A DNA stretch of 64,000 nucleotides from Patiria miniata (lineage: Eukaryota > Echinodermata > Asteroidea > Valvatida > Asterinidae). A program made the translations under genes and the position numbers. The notes under the pieces are model-generated. The model had not been told where the DNA came from. It worked only from the letters and a program-made list of their open reading frames with translations, and did not search any database. How positions within the stretch are numbered: position 1 is the first letter of the stretch; the number at the start of each line of letters is the position of its first letter. Location: contig NW_024037072.1 of NCBI RefSeq assembly GCF_015706575.1, forward strand, positions 24,925,162 through 24,989,161, in the 5' to 3' direction. Below, in pieces: positions 1 to 12,127 of the stretch.

Positions 1-285
1 GTTCGCTATTGGTTACTTGTTCATGAACAGGTGCAAGCCAGCTAGACTGGTACCCTTACATTACAATTTTCCGGCATCTCTAAATTGATCCATTTTATAT
101 TTAGTGGAGTCGGGGAAGCAGACTACTTGAGCAGTTTTGTTTTTCTTGGTTTTTCCAGCATTTACGAACACAAAACTTCAAACATGTCAGTGTAACAATA
201 TTTGATCTATTATACTAACCCCTCAAATAGTTCATTTCTGAAAATTACAGCAAAAGCCAATGATGTATATTCCCTTTAAGCTTAG
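1..285. repeat. Dispersed repeat, copy 1
   Basis: This segment aligns over about 265 bp with 16635-16900. Shared landmarks are 'caagccagctagactggt', 'gtttttcttggttttt', 'gtcagtgtaac' and 'atgatgtatattcccttta'. It is diverged and has no ORF. The left end is cut by the window. The other copy sits inside a mariner-like element in the glycosyltransferase intron, so this is a mobile or transposon-internal sequence of unknown class. Confidence 0.6.
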
Positions 286-2697
286 TTGTTCTAAAGTATA
301 CGCATAAAAAATGGTCCAAGTCTAAAATTATGGCAATATAATCGTTTCCTGTTGATTCACATCATACGTGTTGTGTGTAGCTTATCCTTCCATATCAGCA
401 TGACAGAGTATGCAAAATATGACTAAATGACCTTTGAGCTTCCTACATGTTTATGTTAATGCATTGATTGGAAGTGCTGGATTTACAACCGGCGGACAAA
501 CACAATCCGTGGAAAAGTACAATATCATCAGTCATACGTAGTGTCACACATGGCTGGGTCAACGACACACACACCCACAAACCTGCGACAGCTACAATAG
601 AGTTGTGTCAAGAATAGCTCTGTGTTGAACAAGTTTCTAGTGCTGACTGGTAGTTGGTGTTTTTGCTTTTTTTACATTGAAACTTTGTCAACGTCAACTC
701 TTAACAATATGCAGTTCTTTATGACTCTGAATGTGATGTAGAGAATTCAGTGGTTTGTAAGGCACATGTAGAACTTGGTTGATAGTTGCAGCAGGCACAA
801 TTCTAGTGGCTTGTGGTTTTCAACACTGCAGTTTGAGGAGGAAGCAGTTGCTGTCTCAATCTGTGAAAAGTTGGGACAAAGGGTACGGAAGTAATTGCAA
901 AACCATAATGTACGTGATGTATACATTACACCTGTACTTTCCTAATGTGTGGTCTGTTTATACCCCAAAAGAATTTGACAAATTGTGAAATTGTTGCATT
1001 TGAATCCTCGATGTTTTTGACCCAGTCGTGACCCGAATAGTACTATCAGGTGGAGCTATAATAATTCAAAGCTTTGCCTCGCCCCCCCCCCCCCCCCTCC
1101 TTTTTGGGTAGGTGGCTTCGCTACCTATCCTGGGGATGGTGCATTAGGCCAAAAAAAAAAAGTTTCCGGTTTCTGGTATGCGCGCGCGTCGCCGTAGCCA
1201 TGCGCGTCGGCAAAATGAAAAAGTTTTTTTTTTTCAATGAAAGATGATGTCTCAAAACCGCCAAACTCACTGGTTTGACTGGAATCCTGCTACTGCACAA
1301 TTTTAACTTGTTTTTAGATGGGGTTATGATCGAGGATAAGCTTTATGTGGCCTCTCTGGACTCCCATATATTTGCACTGAGTTTAGTCAGGCACCATTTG
1401 CAGTCATCAGCCGACATTTGAAGCAAAAAAGTCAGGTAAAAAAAAAAAAGCCGCGTCGCCGCACCACTTTTTGGACAAGCTCCATACCAGAAACCGGAGA
1501 CTTATTTTTTTTGGCCTTAGGCTTTGCGGGTGAACAGCCACTTCGAGGGCAAAAGCCTGCTTCCTGGTTGATAACTTTTGAACGATCAACTCATGAACGA
1601 TCAATACGTGAATATAATTACACACCTCTTGCACTCTATACTATAGCGATGATGATTAACATTTGAAGAGCCAATGAATTTCCACTTTGAGTTCATCCTG
1701 AATTCCGTTATTATAGTGTTTACATCTTATCATTTAAACATATAGGGCCTAATAATTAGGAAAACTTATAAATCTGTCAGGATTACAGATTATAATTAAT
1801 ATCTACATAATTATATGTAACTGAAAATCATGTTAAGCTGTACCAAAAAGAGCCGGAAATTGGAATCGACAAATTTTGTAAAGAGTGCACGTAATTTCTT
1901 CAGTTTTGAACAACAAAGTATGATGCTGAAACTGTATTGTATTTAAAGGTTGGACTCCCTCATACATGTACATGTCTAAATGCAGTCCAATTTGTGTAGA
2001 AGTAAAAGTAGGGCCTAATTGTTCCAGAGCATACAGTCACGTGTATTTATTAATTCTGCTTTTAAAAGCTAAGTGTTTCAGCTTTACAAATTTTAAATTT
2101 AAAATTGCCTCTTGGTAAGCTACTGGGATGTTGGTTTGCATAGTTAAATGAGACGAGCCATTCTCAAGAAAACATGTATTTCTTTCCAAAGAAGCCACAT
2201 TTAAGACAATGTGCAGTAACCAGTGGCTTATTCATTGCAATATGTACGTAACGTGGATGTCAAATCCCACTCTGTTATATAATCAATCAAAGGCTGGCGA
2301 CAACTTCAGTTGATAAGCACCAAACATTATTTACCTAGCAGAAAACGGGTCACCAGCCACACCTCAAACAATGTATGCATGTATTTTGCTTGGGACCAAT
2401 TCTTCTGCTGATTCATGCTCAGCACATAAATCTGCAAAACATTATTTTAGTAGGTCTGTGAAATTTGGCCCCGGTGTTGGTTTTTGACGATTTGTGATGC
2501 TTAGGGCAGAGATCAAAAGGATTCTTCCCGTTCTGACGGGAGCGCCCGCGTTCCTCCTGTTCTGACAGAGATTAACTAAACCCAACAATAGGCCCGTTCT
2601 CCCGGGGTAGAACGCCCAGCTTACCGGGCGCCCAGCGAAGGACCGGAGCTCATTATTATAGTAAAAAGTTGTTTTGTTTTCCCACTAATCTCTACAG
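286..2697. other. Non-coding, probably Kintoun intron plus a MITE
   Basis: I see no convincing exon here. The stretch is AT-rich, holds a long C tract at about 1083-1097 and a GGCC-ended MITE at 1147-1516 (listed separately). It ends at a good splice acceptor (AG 2696-2697), so most or all of it is probably the intron before the first visible Kintoun exon. Around 2515-2640 there are short GC-rich inverted motifs (cccgttct.../...ggagcgcccg) of unknown meaning. Confidence 0.5.
1147..1516. mobile_element. PIF/Harbinger-like MITE, family 1, copy a
   Basis: A 370-bp non-coding element with terminal inverted repeats of about 30 bp: GGCC, an A run, then 'gtttccggtttctggta' at the left, and its complement ending in 'ggagac', a T run and GGCC at the right. 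It is flanked by the direct repeat TTA (1144-1146 and 1517-1519). A 3-bp TWA target duplication is typical of PIF/Harbinger elements. Inside are GC-rich 'gcgcgcgcgtcgccg' and a stretch shared by all copies ('cgccaaactcactggttt', 'ggactcccatatatttgc'). Confidence 0.85.
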
Positions 2698-5174
2698 GCT
2701 AAACTCTTTTTGACTGAGGAGAATGTACGTGAACACCTGAGCGACATGACAAGGAAACACAGAGGTAAACGTGCAAGGTCTGCTGGCAACAGTGGCATGG
2801 ACTGCGGTGTCATTGAGGCTTCGAACAATAAGCTGGTCATCGAGTTGGAGGTAACTTTTTGCAGTTAAGATTTAAATTTGTCCAATGAAGTAACATTTAG
2901 AAATCCCCCCAACCCCTTCAGAAAAAAAAAAGTGGCCAAAAATGCAAACTGAAAAACAAAAAATTGAAAGCAGTGTTGGTAATCTGCTAAGTTTTGAGGT
3001 CCTTATCTTTAATTTAAAAATTCCCAATTTGTGGGTTGGGGAAGAGGGTAGGACTGTTACTTTTTGAAGACAACCAATTTGAATGGAGCCCGATTTTCCT
3101 AAGGTTAACCCCTTCACAACGGCTGATGGTTATAGCCACACTCCGGAATGCGGTGGTCAGCCGTGGAATGCCCTCTGTGTACAGCTGGTTGGCTGTGCAG
3201 TAACCCCCCCCCGCCCTGCCCCTACTGCGCATAGGCTAACTGTGCAGTGATGCATGTAAGCCTGTGTGCAGTGAGGCATAAAAACCCGGGGGTAAGGGGT
3301 TAAACACTTTGACCTAATTTAAAAATGACATTTCCCGGCACTGGTTCAATGTCAAAGACTGAAATTTTTATTCTACGTGTATATTGTTTTTTGTTTTTTA
3401 CTTAATTGTAAGAGTACAATTAACCCTAACTGGTTGATTAACCCTACTGAGTTTACGGAGTAGAGTACCAAGTCCGTCAAAATCCATCACTGACTCTGCT
3501 TGACATATTAAAGTTTCAGGACAAAATCCCTTGAAATCCACCACAAAATCCACCATTGCTATACCGGTAGATTGATTTTTAGTGACTTGGTACACGTAAC
3601 GTATCTGCCATAATCCCCCCCCCCCCCTTCCCCAAATGGGGATAGATTTTGATGGAGTTGGGAAGGTTAGGGGTTGAACAAAAATTTGCAATGAACATTA
3701 ACCGTCAAAGACAATAAGACATTGCTTGTAAAGTGAAATTACTTTAACTTGACAAATTTGCGGTGCAGTGGTGTAGATGACTGATGAATGTCAGCTTGTC
3801 AAAGATTTCTTTCAAGGTTTGGGAGATTATTATGAACTGAATGTTTGGGGGGGGGGGGGATTGGGGGGAGTGCACTCATAGTATGTTAATTATATTTCCA
3901 ACTTCACAATGGAAACATTCAGTTAATTATTAAAGACATGTAATTGGTCAAGCAATTGGGAAAGGAAACATTATACCTGTCGTCATGTATTATTTCTTAT
4001 AAGGGTTATTTATACAAAGTCTCTTGAATGACGGACAGAATTCTTGATTGTCAAGAGAAAAGTTATGAAAACTACATCTTTTGTCCTCTATCAGGCTAAA
4101 ACAAACGGCGATGTGGGTAGAGAAGATGAGGTAGCGGACGCGGCACTTGGCACTGTCACAGACACAGTGGTAGATGCAGTGATAGGAGAGCTGTCTACCA
4201 CCGCAGCCTCACTCAAGCTGGATCTCCAGCATGGGGATTCATCTCCGGGTAGTGACACCTCCAGCCCCTCCACCCCCTCCACCCCGTGCTCTCCGTCTGG
4301 CCTGAGAAGCGCCCTCAAGGACGGCAACCACAGCCACAGGACCCAGCGGTCCGTCAGCTTCAGCGAAGACGTCGTGGTGGAGACCATGGTCCGAAGCAGT
4401 CCCTGCAAAACCAAAGGTAAGAACAATAGGCACCAGCCACCCAGACCCCGACGGTTCATCACAAAGCTCCGAGATACATCCCAGAACCAGAGCACCTGCA
4501 GCGACTCCGAGGTCCACTATCGGGGCGGAGCTAAAGGAAGGCAGCAGGAGGAGGAGGACGAAGATGAGGAATTCCTAGAGGAGGTGGTCTTTCCAGAATG
4601 GGTTTGTGTGGATCGGCAGACAAGCAGTGACTCCAGCGGGGGCGAGAGCACAGCTGTGGTCCAGGACAGTAGTAAGAAGAAGAAACCCAAAGCCAACAAG
4701 CGGCAAAGGAAGAAGATGAATGCTGCCAAGAAAGCCATGGCATTTGACGATGACAACGGCGGCATGAAGGAGGCATGGTTTGAGCCCAGGCATCCTCTCC
4801 GCACTGCCTCATCTGAGGGAAGTCTGCCAGCATCCATAAGCCACACTGAGGACAAGTCAGGGGATCCCGCCGTAGCCCAAAAGAAACATCACAAACAGCC
4901 TCCAAAGAAGGACCAAATCAAGAATTTAGCCCAGCCAGAAGTAGAATCTATACAGCAAGAGGAGAAGTCTCAAAATGACAGTGCAAAGGATGAAATGGTA
5001 CCACTCGACCAAGTTGACTATCCAGCCCAACCAGAAGCAGAGTCCATGAAACAAGAGGATAAATCCCAGAATGACGGTGAAAAGGACGAGGAAGTGCCTC
5101 TGGAACTGCAAGATCACAGGACTCAGAGCGCTGTAACTTTAAGCAATGAGGTCATGTTTGAGCTGGATGATTGA
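2698..5174 (+). CDS. DNAAF2: Kintoun / dynein axonemal assembly factor 2, C-terminal exons
   Basis: Two coding exons are visible: 2698-2850 (51 codons, phase 0 at both ends, donor GTAACT) and 4095-5174 (359 aa plus TGA, acceptor tatcAG). The N-terminal PIH domain must lie upstream of the window. The first exon reads AKLFLTEENVREHLSD...NNKLVIELE and matches the region of vertebrate Kintoun with '(R/K)LF(V/L)..ENV..(F/H)L' followed by 'DNKI.I'. The protein ends in NEVMFELDD, like the FQNSLLYDLD end of human DNAAF2. Between them are a conserved LRSALKD...RSVSFSEDVVVE segment, an acidic patch, a Lys/Arg-rich stretch (KKKKPKANKRQRKK) and a 32-residue tandem repeat. Known role: HSP90/HSP70 co-chaperone in cytoplasmic preassembly of axonemal dynein arms, needed for motile cilia. 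Family assignment is strong; the exact exon count upstream is unknown. Confidence 0.87.
2851..4094 (+). other. Intron of Kintoun (1,244 bp)
   Basis: Phase-0 intron with GTAACT donor and a 'cctctatcAG' acceptor. It contains C and G homopolymers (about 3615-3628 and 3847-3859) and no ORF of interest. Confidence 0.75.
4929..5120 (+). repeat. In-frame 96-bp tandem duplication in Kintoun
   Basis: Two adjacent 96-bp units (4929-5024 and 5025-5120) encode 32-residue repeats. The first begins AQPEVESIQQEEKSQND and the second AQPEAESMKQEDKSQND. Both run to the VPL..(V/L)QD.. ends. The units differ at scattered positions, so the duplication is not recent. Confidence 0.85.
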
Positions 5175-5509
5175 GATTGAAGTGCTGCAACAGGGGGTCG
5201 TTGCCGTCAAGAAATATTCTTTCTGGTATTCTGCCTTACCCTGAAAAAGCTGGACAAATATACTGCTTTCCTTATTATCTGCGCCCAGTCAGCATACATG
5301 TACACATACATGTAGCCGAAGGGATATACTCTACACAGTGTCCTGAAGTAATGTAAGCCCATGTGTGTTATAAGTATAAATTTGGGGTCCACTTTTTTTC
5401 CTGTCCTTGTTACCTTAAACATCTATGATTTTGTTTTCTGATGCACTCCTAGGCCTGAATGCAGTCATCCTCCAAGAGTGATTATGAATAGCAAACTGCC
5501 TAAATAACA

Positions 5510-5515
5510 AATAAA
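5510..5515 (+). terminator. Candidate polyadenylation signal of Kintoun
   Basis: AATAAA lies about 335 nt after the Kintoun stop codon, the first canonical hexamer I see downstream. It fits a short 3' UTR; no transcript evidence is available. Confidence 0.5.
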
Positions 5516-5779
5516 CAATAGTTTAGAGTCATTTTTAATGATACTTGAATTGCAAATTACAAAGTAACCGAAGGTTACATGGACAGGGGGAAAAAAATAT
5601 CACACTTTGGACAGATGACCCATGTGGAATCTTTAATTAGTTCAGCATGTGTAGTGTCTTGTGGGTGATCTACATGCATCAGTATTAAAACACTGTGATT
5701 GTTCATTTTTTAGTGAGAGCATACTGGTTTGAACTTTTCTGGGAAGTTTTCTAAAGCCTGCCGCACACGAGAGCTATCT

Positions 5780-6520
5780 GCTGAGCAAAAATGCACTCCT
5801 GGCTGTTTGCTCAGAACGTACATGTAGCTCACCATGTGAGGTGAATTTTTGCTGCCTTTTCTGCCTTGCGAGGCCGTGAGGCAAATATCTTTCCTGTTTG
5901 ATTTGTTTCGCCTTGCAAGACAAATAACTCAGCGTGTGCGGGGCAGCCGGACCTACATGTACGTGGTGAGCCAAAAGAATTAACTCGCCAATGAAAGCAC
6001 ATACTACTCTGTTCACATGATTTCAAAATGGCGGCCCCCAACGAAAGTGTTGGCAACTATATTTTAGAAGAGAAACTGGTCCATTTGTGGCCAGATTATC
6101 CTTGTTTGTATGACGTTTGGTCACCCAATTTCAAAAATCGGGATAAGCGCCCACAGGCATTAGAAGGAATTGCAAAACAATATTTCAAAAATTTTTGAAA
6201 TCATTTTTGCAAAACAATTTTTTTAATCATGCAACCGACAAACAAGAAAAATCTGACCACAAAACAACCAACAACCTCTAGTAAAATGTCGTCGCTGACG
6301 ACGTTGCTGACACTTTCGTTGGGGGCTGCCATCTTGAAATCATGTGAACAGAGTATGTGCTTTCATTGGCTAGTTAATTTTTTTGGCTCAGCGCGTAGCT
6401 CAGGTTGCCTGCACATGGTGACTTTTTTGCCTCCATTAACAGGATAGATATTTGCCTCACTGCCTCGAGAAAAATGGACTGCGCATGATGAGCCACGTGC
6501 TGAGCAAACAGCACCCCTTG
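5780..6520. mobile_element. Foldback (long inverted repeat) element
   Basis: The two arms are reverse complements. About 5945-6055 ('cgccaatgaaagcacatac', 'ctgttcacatgatttcaaaatgg', 'cccccaacgaaagtgt') pairs with about 6310-6385 ('acactttcgttgggggc', 'atcatgtgaacagagtatg', 'ctttcattgg'). Outer arms share 'ctgtttgctcag' / 'ctgagcaaacag' near 5805 and 6505. The loop is AT-rich and non-coding. Exact termini and target duplication are not resolved. Confidence 0.65.
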
Positions 6521-6799
6521 ATTTCCTTAGTATCTACATCTACAGCATTTGTTGTACATGAATTGATTTTGTTTGGGCGTCGGTTTGTTGGATTCTCACC
6601 AGCTTTTTTCGCTAATGTAAAAAGTTGTTATCTTGATTACAGTAGTGCCATCTTATTGTTCAATGTTCGAGGTTTCAGATTGTTCAGGTTGGGACTCTTG
6701 AGTAATCTGAGCAGCAGATCTAGCCCATTAAGTTGTTTAATTTTTACCCCCTGGCTTTAGCCAAGAAAGGGGGATCTTACGATAGTACATTCCTTCTGT

Positions 6800-7160
6800 C
6801 GGTGTGTCTGTGTGTTCCATTTTGGTTACATGTAGGTTAACTGTTTAGCGCTGTCTTATGAAGAGTCAGACTTCAATCTCAACCAAACCCAGTGACCAGT
6901 GACAATAATGTAGGGGGACTTCATATGATTTGAGACATTCGAGGTCAAAGGTTATCTAGGGGTCAAATGAGGTCATTGTTGTTTTTGTTTAGTGAAGCTG
7001 AAAAGTGCTGTTGTATGACAAGTCATACTTCTCTTTCAACCAAACTTGGTGACAATAAACTTTGGGTAGGGGGACTTCAAATGACTTAATACAGTTGAGG
7101 TCAAAGGTCATCTAGGTTTCAAATGTGGTCATTGTTGTTTTGGTGTGGTCAACTGAAAAG
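6800..7160 (+). repeat. Diverged tandem repeat (~170 bp x 2)
   Basis: Two successive units share 'aaccaaac..ggtgac', 'tagggggactt', 'gaggtcaaaggt.atctagg' and 'ggtcattgttgtttt'. The second unit contains AGGTCAAAGGTCA, a perfect direct repeat of the nuclear-receptor half-site with one-base spacing. This may be incidental repeat sequence. Confidence 0.6.
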
Positions 7161-7491
7161 TTTGCTTACCAACTATGTATAAATACTGCCAGCATGCCGG
7201 GGGGGATCACGCAAGTTTAAACTGCAGTATTTGTTTTTAAAAATACTAGTAAAATGGGGCAAAATAATGAAATTTGACTTAAAGTTCCTAAATTTATTCT
7301 CAAATTGCCTGAAAAATGGTGGAAGGGGCATGCAGCCAGACCCCCTATATCAGGGGCACGCATTCACCTATATCCCCGCCCCCATCTCCATGCATTTTCA
7401 GAAAGCTACATCCGCCATTGAATAATTGTCCATGTACACTGTATTATTGCCCAAACCCGCCTTAACATTGCAGACTATGACTTAATGATAT

Positions 7492-8504
7492 TGTTGTGCC
7501 CATTCTTGAAAATCACGCATTCTCGAGAATGGGCATGCACATTCTCGAGAATGGGCGCGCATTCTTAAGAATGAGCGCCCATTCTTAAGAACGAGCACGC
7601 GTTCTTAAGAATGAGCGCTCATTCTTAAGATTGGGTGGGAATATCACGTGCACAATTTATGAATTTTGCCCAATCTTAACAAACATTGCACGACATAATT
7701 ATGTTAAATGAATTGTATAGCGGTTAAAAGGGAAACAATTCATATAAAGAGGAAAGAAAATGTGCTATGCTTCTGTACTCGTATAACTACGATAATTTGA
7801 ATCAAATTAAACCTGTTATTATTGCTTTTTTCTGCCCACTATGGGAAGTTTTGTAATAACGGAGGACTGGGAACTAGTCTGGGAAGTGCTTTGTTTAGGC
7901 TAGACAAGTTACAAGTCCCTGCATGTATCATATGCGTGCCACGAAAAAAAAACGATGTCCAGAAGCTGCCAAAATTGCTCTTTTAACTAGATAGAATCCA
8001 GCTCTGCGACGTTATGGTGGGATGTGAACAATAAATTGGTGGCAATTTAAATGGGAAATAGCATTAGCACTATGGGATGTCACAGTATTCATTCTCATTC
8101 TTCACATTCTTCATTCTTACGTCCCCCCCCCCCCCCCCCCGCTTTTATTATCCCAAAAATCTGAATTCTTTGCACTAGTATTATTATGTCTCTTATATTT
8201 TCCCGGTCCCCCCCCCCCCCATATCAATACGCCTTTACTTATCATATCCACTCTACTTTTCAGCGCCTTGCGTTGCAACAGTATAATTATTGAGAATCAG
8301 TGAACGAGGATTCAGCTAGACTTGCCAAGCGCAGCCGGTGCTCGGCATCGACAAGACCGTTATCTTGTCGCGCATTCTCAAGAATGTGCGCTCAATCTGG
8401 AAGAGTTATTTTTTGCCAAGATTGAGCAAGGATCCAGTTGCACATTCTCAAGAATGTGCATGCCCATTCTCGAGAATGCGTGATTTTCAAGAATGGGCAC
8501 AACA
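7492..8504. mobile_element. 1-kb inverted-repeat element with palindromic ends
   Basis: The left end (from TGTTGTGCCCATTC at 7492) is the near-perfect reverse complement of the right end (to GAATGGGCACAACA at 8504) over about 60 bp. Inside each end are runs of short palindromes: cattctcgagaatg, cattcttaagaatg and cattctcaagaatg, separated by gcgc or gcatgc spacers (7524-7640 and 8370-8480). The interior (about 7645-8360) is AT-rich with C tracts and has no ORF, so the element is non-autonomous. I see no clear target duplication, and no superfamily is assigned. Confidence 0.75.
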
Positions 8505-9961
8505 CAATCACGCTTTTATTACATTTCTGCTTTAGTATGGAAGGAATACAATCTCCCTAGTCACCGCGTTGCACCCGTACTTCTATAAAACTTTTTTTTT
8601 ATAAAGTGTGACATCATTCTGTCGCATAATTATTTCCATTGTGAAAATGGAAAGGCTACCAATATTACCATAATCATTTTTTATGGATAGAGGATACATG
8701 CATTGGGCAGTATTTCTTTGACTTAGTGATTTGATATTATAAAAATGTATATTTTTTGACTTTGATAAAGTGTTTAGATTGCAGATGAAATTGTACGTTC
8801 TATTGTGCCATTTAGATCCAGAAAGTTTTCATTTAGGAGAAGTAAGTAGATTAGTATGAGTAAAAGGATTTTCTTGCATCTGGATAGGGACGTACATGTA
8901 TTTGTATTTAAACGTCTTGTAAATCACATCTGAAAAACAAAAACCTGGTTTGGACATATTCTACAGGGTGGAGCAAAAAGAAGGAAACCCTCTTTTTGAC
9001 AGCAATTTTTACTTACTTGTTGAGCATACATGGATGGTATTAAAAATATTGATCTGTAAACATAAGTGACGAAAAAAATGATTGCAAATGCATATTTTGT
9101 CTGTGAGATTTGGTAGTTGAAACATTTCATGTGCCAAACCTGTTGTCCACGGACGGCTTTATTCCATCCGCTTGACTGAGCTCCGGAGCTCGATTTGAAA
9201 AAAAAACACTACAATAGAACCAGCCTCAACCACTGCCATTGTTCAAAATAATTAAACTAGAATCGTCTTAAAGTATGTTAAAAACAAAAATTCTAAACAG
9301 GAATTTTATTTAAAAAGTATAATTTTGATTTTGTTTTATTTTATTTTTTTGGAAACAAAACAAGAATTTGTTGAGTGAAGAGTGTACAATTCATGTCAAT
9401 TAAATTAGATATCTTTCTATACATTCTATTGTTGGTGGAGTGATAACATAGTGGACGGTGACTTCGCTCCCAACAGCCAAAGGGCTGTCCAGATTTTTAT
9501 ATGGAGATTAGTGGTCCAAGTATAGAATGCCATTGGATTACTGCACAGTGTTTGATTGTTGGATTCGGGAAGTTTCCTACAAAAAAAACGTAGGGGGTTC
9601 GGATATAAGTATACTGTATTCTGTTGTTCGGTTTACTCATTACTTTCCATTGATTTCAAGTATGCTGTTCTTATTCGAAATGTTGTCTGTAAACAATTTT
9701 ATTCATTAAGCTCTTTGCAGTGTAAAATTTATTGTATTGAATTCAAAGTTTTGAATTGTAAGACAAACAAATTTTATTTTCTGAAGTGGTATTGATTTAT
9801 TTTTTGATCTCTGAAAAAAGCGTTTGTAGCTAAAATAGTTTCAATCTGTGGCCTGATCGAATTTGTTGCAGGTTGTCCACAGCGCTCTCTTTCAGCGTAT
9901 AGACCTTATGCGATAGCAAGCATCTGAGAGGGCAATGCGTTTGTTTTGCTTGGATATGCAT

Positions 9962-10418
9962 AGGCGTAGCCAGCGGGGGGTAAGGTGGGTATTTACCCCC
10001 CTCCCCCAATATTTTGTAAAGACTGCCTTTTACATTCAAATGCCCTTTTTTAACCGCGCTCCCCCCCCCCTCCCCCCAATATTTGTAAAGAATGCTCTTC
10101 TTGTGTTAAAAAGTGCCTTTTTTTCGGAACAAATGCCCTTTTTTAAAGTCATGGCCTTTTTTTGTGCCAGCGGCCGTTAGGGGTGCCTTTGTTTGAATTT
10201 GGTGCATGTATTGCCCTGAAAACACCATATATTGTCCGTTAGTGTGCATAATCGTCTGTTTTGAACAGCGCCCCCATCGATAGATGGTAACACCACCCAC
10301 CCCCGCTTTTTTATTTTATGGAGGCCAAGTTAGTGTACGGAGAAAAAAAACGTGTCTGCAGTAGCGAAAATGTAACCCCCCCCCCCCCCCCCATCAAAAT
10401 AACCTTGCTACGCCCCTG
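9962..10418. mobile_element. hAT-like non-autonomous element
   Basis: The ends are aggcgtagccag (left) and the complementary cttgctacgcccctg (right). An exact 8-bp direct repeat ATATGCAT flanks it at 9954-9961 and 10419-10426. Eight-base duplications with CAG...CTG-type ends are characteristic of hAT transposons. The interior holds long C tracts and no transposase. Confidence 0.8.
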
Positions 10419-11535
10419 ATATGCATGGGCGAACCTTTGGCACATTCACTGTTAAATAACAAAAGATGCCCTCTAAGATGGCCGCTACGCAAAGGGCGTA
10501 TTCGAAATCCCGTTCTCGTGTTGAATGAACACGAGAATGGGGTTCCGAATGACGGGAACCAATACGCCAACACGCGAACAAGCTTCGCGAACAAGATTCT
10601 CGCTCCCCACTTAAGTTATTGGGGAGTAGATGAAGAACGTTATGAACAAAGATGGCGGACTAAGGTCCCTACCCTATACCGCAACTTGCGTTCACTTTTT
10701 GTGCATAAAATTGAAAGCAATATTCAGTGCTGGAGCAGTAATGATGACAAATAAAATTGCACGTGGTCATAGAATGGGCTTATCTTTGCCAATTATTTTA
10801 GCTGTTCCGGGTTTGAATTATTTTCGTAAGATCATTCATTCGGCGTTTTAATATGGCGGCTGCCATCCTCAAATGTTCGCCCAGCTGCATTCCACACGCA
10901 CTCGGGTGTAGAAATCGGCAACGCGAGAACATTAACACTTCGCCGGTCACTCGAGAACGGGGTTTAATTCGAAGTGTGTCCAATTTAACTTCATTTAAAT
11001 CTTCACTCAGTAGCCATCTCTAAGGTGATCTTAGGAAGCATAGACCTGTTGCATTTGACGTCTCAACTGAGGGCATGTCTTTGTTCCCCTGAAACACATA
11101 AGTATACACTTGAGTATTCATTGACACTGAGTTTGAATATCAAAACATCCGTCAGTGAGGGCGCACCGCGCAAGGAGTCTATAGCTCCAGGGTTACTGTT
11201 CATATTTCAATATTCGGGTATATTGTGTCTACGACTAGATTTTTTTTGTAGTTGATGATCACCTGGATAGCCGTAGACGTAAAGTCTGTTACAGACAAAG
11301 CTTTACAGCTGCTGTCATTCATATCTGGTTTACATGTGTGTGTTGATTCAGCACACAGTGACCTTCATCATTTGGTTCATCTTTGACAAAAACAATTCAG
11401 AAAACCTCTACACTGTAAAGCGTGTGTTTAAAGTGACATCACAGTTAGTTCATCTGAACATGTTCAGCGCTTTTGGTTCAAACGAAATTCATAGTAACGG
11501 CGCCCTCAGTCGTCAGAAAAAAAGTATTGATGTTA

Positions 11536-12080
11536 ATTCGCCCGTACCCCCCGCCCTGCAAACAGGACGCTGGGATACTCTGATGAGCTTCACAGAATCT
11601 TGTGAAGGAAGTGGCCTATGACCTATGTATAAAGCATCTGCTGCAGCTGTTCAAGACCGCAGTTAGACAATGTGCGCAAATGCTATCCGAAAACTTCCAA
11701 TCATAGAATTGCGCGCATTCCATACCGGATGTGATTTCTGTTTCATTGCGGAACATGTGGACAACATTTTGAGCGTCGCATAATGCAATCCGACCGTTCG
11801 TGATTCGAAACGGAGCCTGAGCGAGTGACGGGAATGGTAAATTTATATCACAGATACGTTTTACAGAATTTCCTACATTATTACGCTTTCCAACGAGAAA
11901 AAAACATCTCTAAAATGGAATAGAAGAGTAATGAATCAGTCTTAACGGCCGTTTCAAACCTTGCAGAGTCATGACCTTGATGACGCGCAGGTCACTGGTC
12001 GCGCAAAATCCAACCAATCAGAGCTTGAATTCATCAGAGTATCCCAGCGTCCTGTTTGCAGGGCGGGGGGTACGAGCGAA
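11536..12080. mobile_element. Inverted-repeat element with 8-10 bp target duplication
   Basis: The left end (attcgcccgtacccccc, cctgcaaacagga, cgctgggatactctgatga) is the reverse complement of the right end (tcatcagagtatcccagcg ... gggtacgagcgaa) over about 50 bp. TGATGTTAAT occurs at both 11528-11537 and 12081-12090, giving an 8-bp duplication and suggesting hAT. There is no coding capacity. Confidence 0.75.
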
Positions 12081-12127
12081 TGATGTTAATAGCAAAAAAA
12101 TCACTTAAAATCCATTTTAAACGTAAC

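Noticed and set aside
4091..4905. Several minus-strand open frames opposite the Kintoun last exon
   Set aside because: They come from the biased composition of the Kintoun coding strand; low-complexity and overlapping each other.
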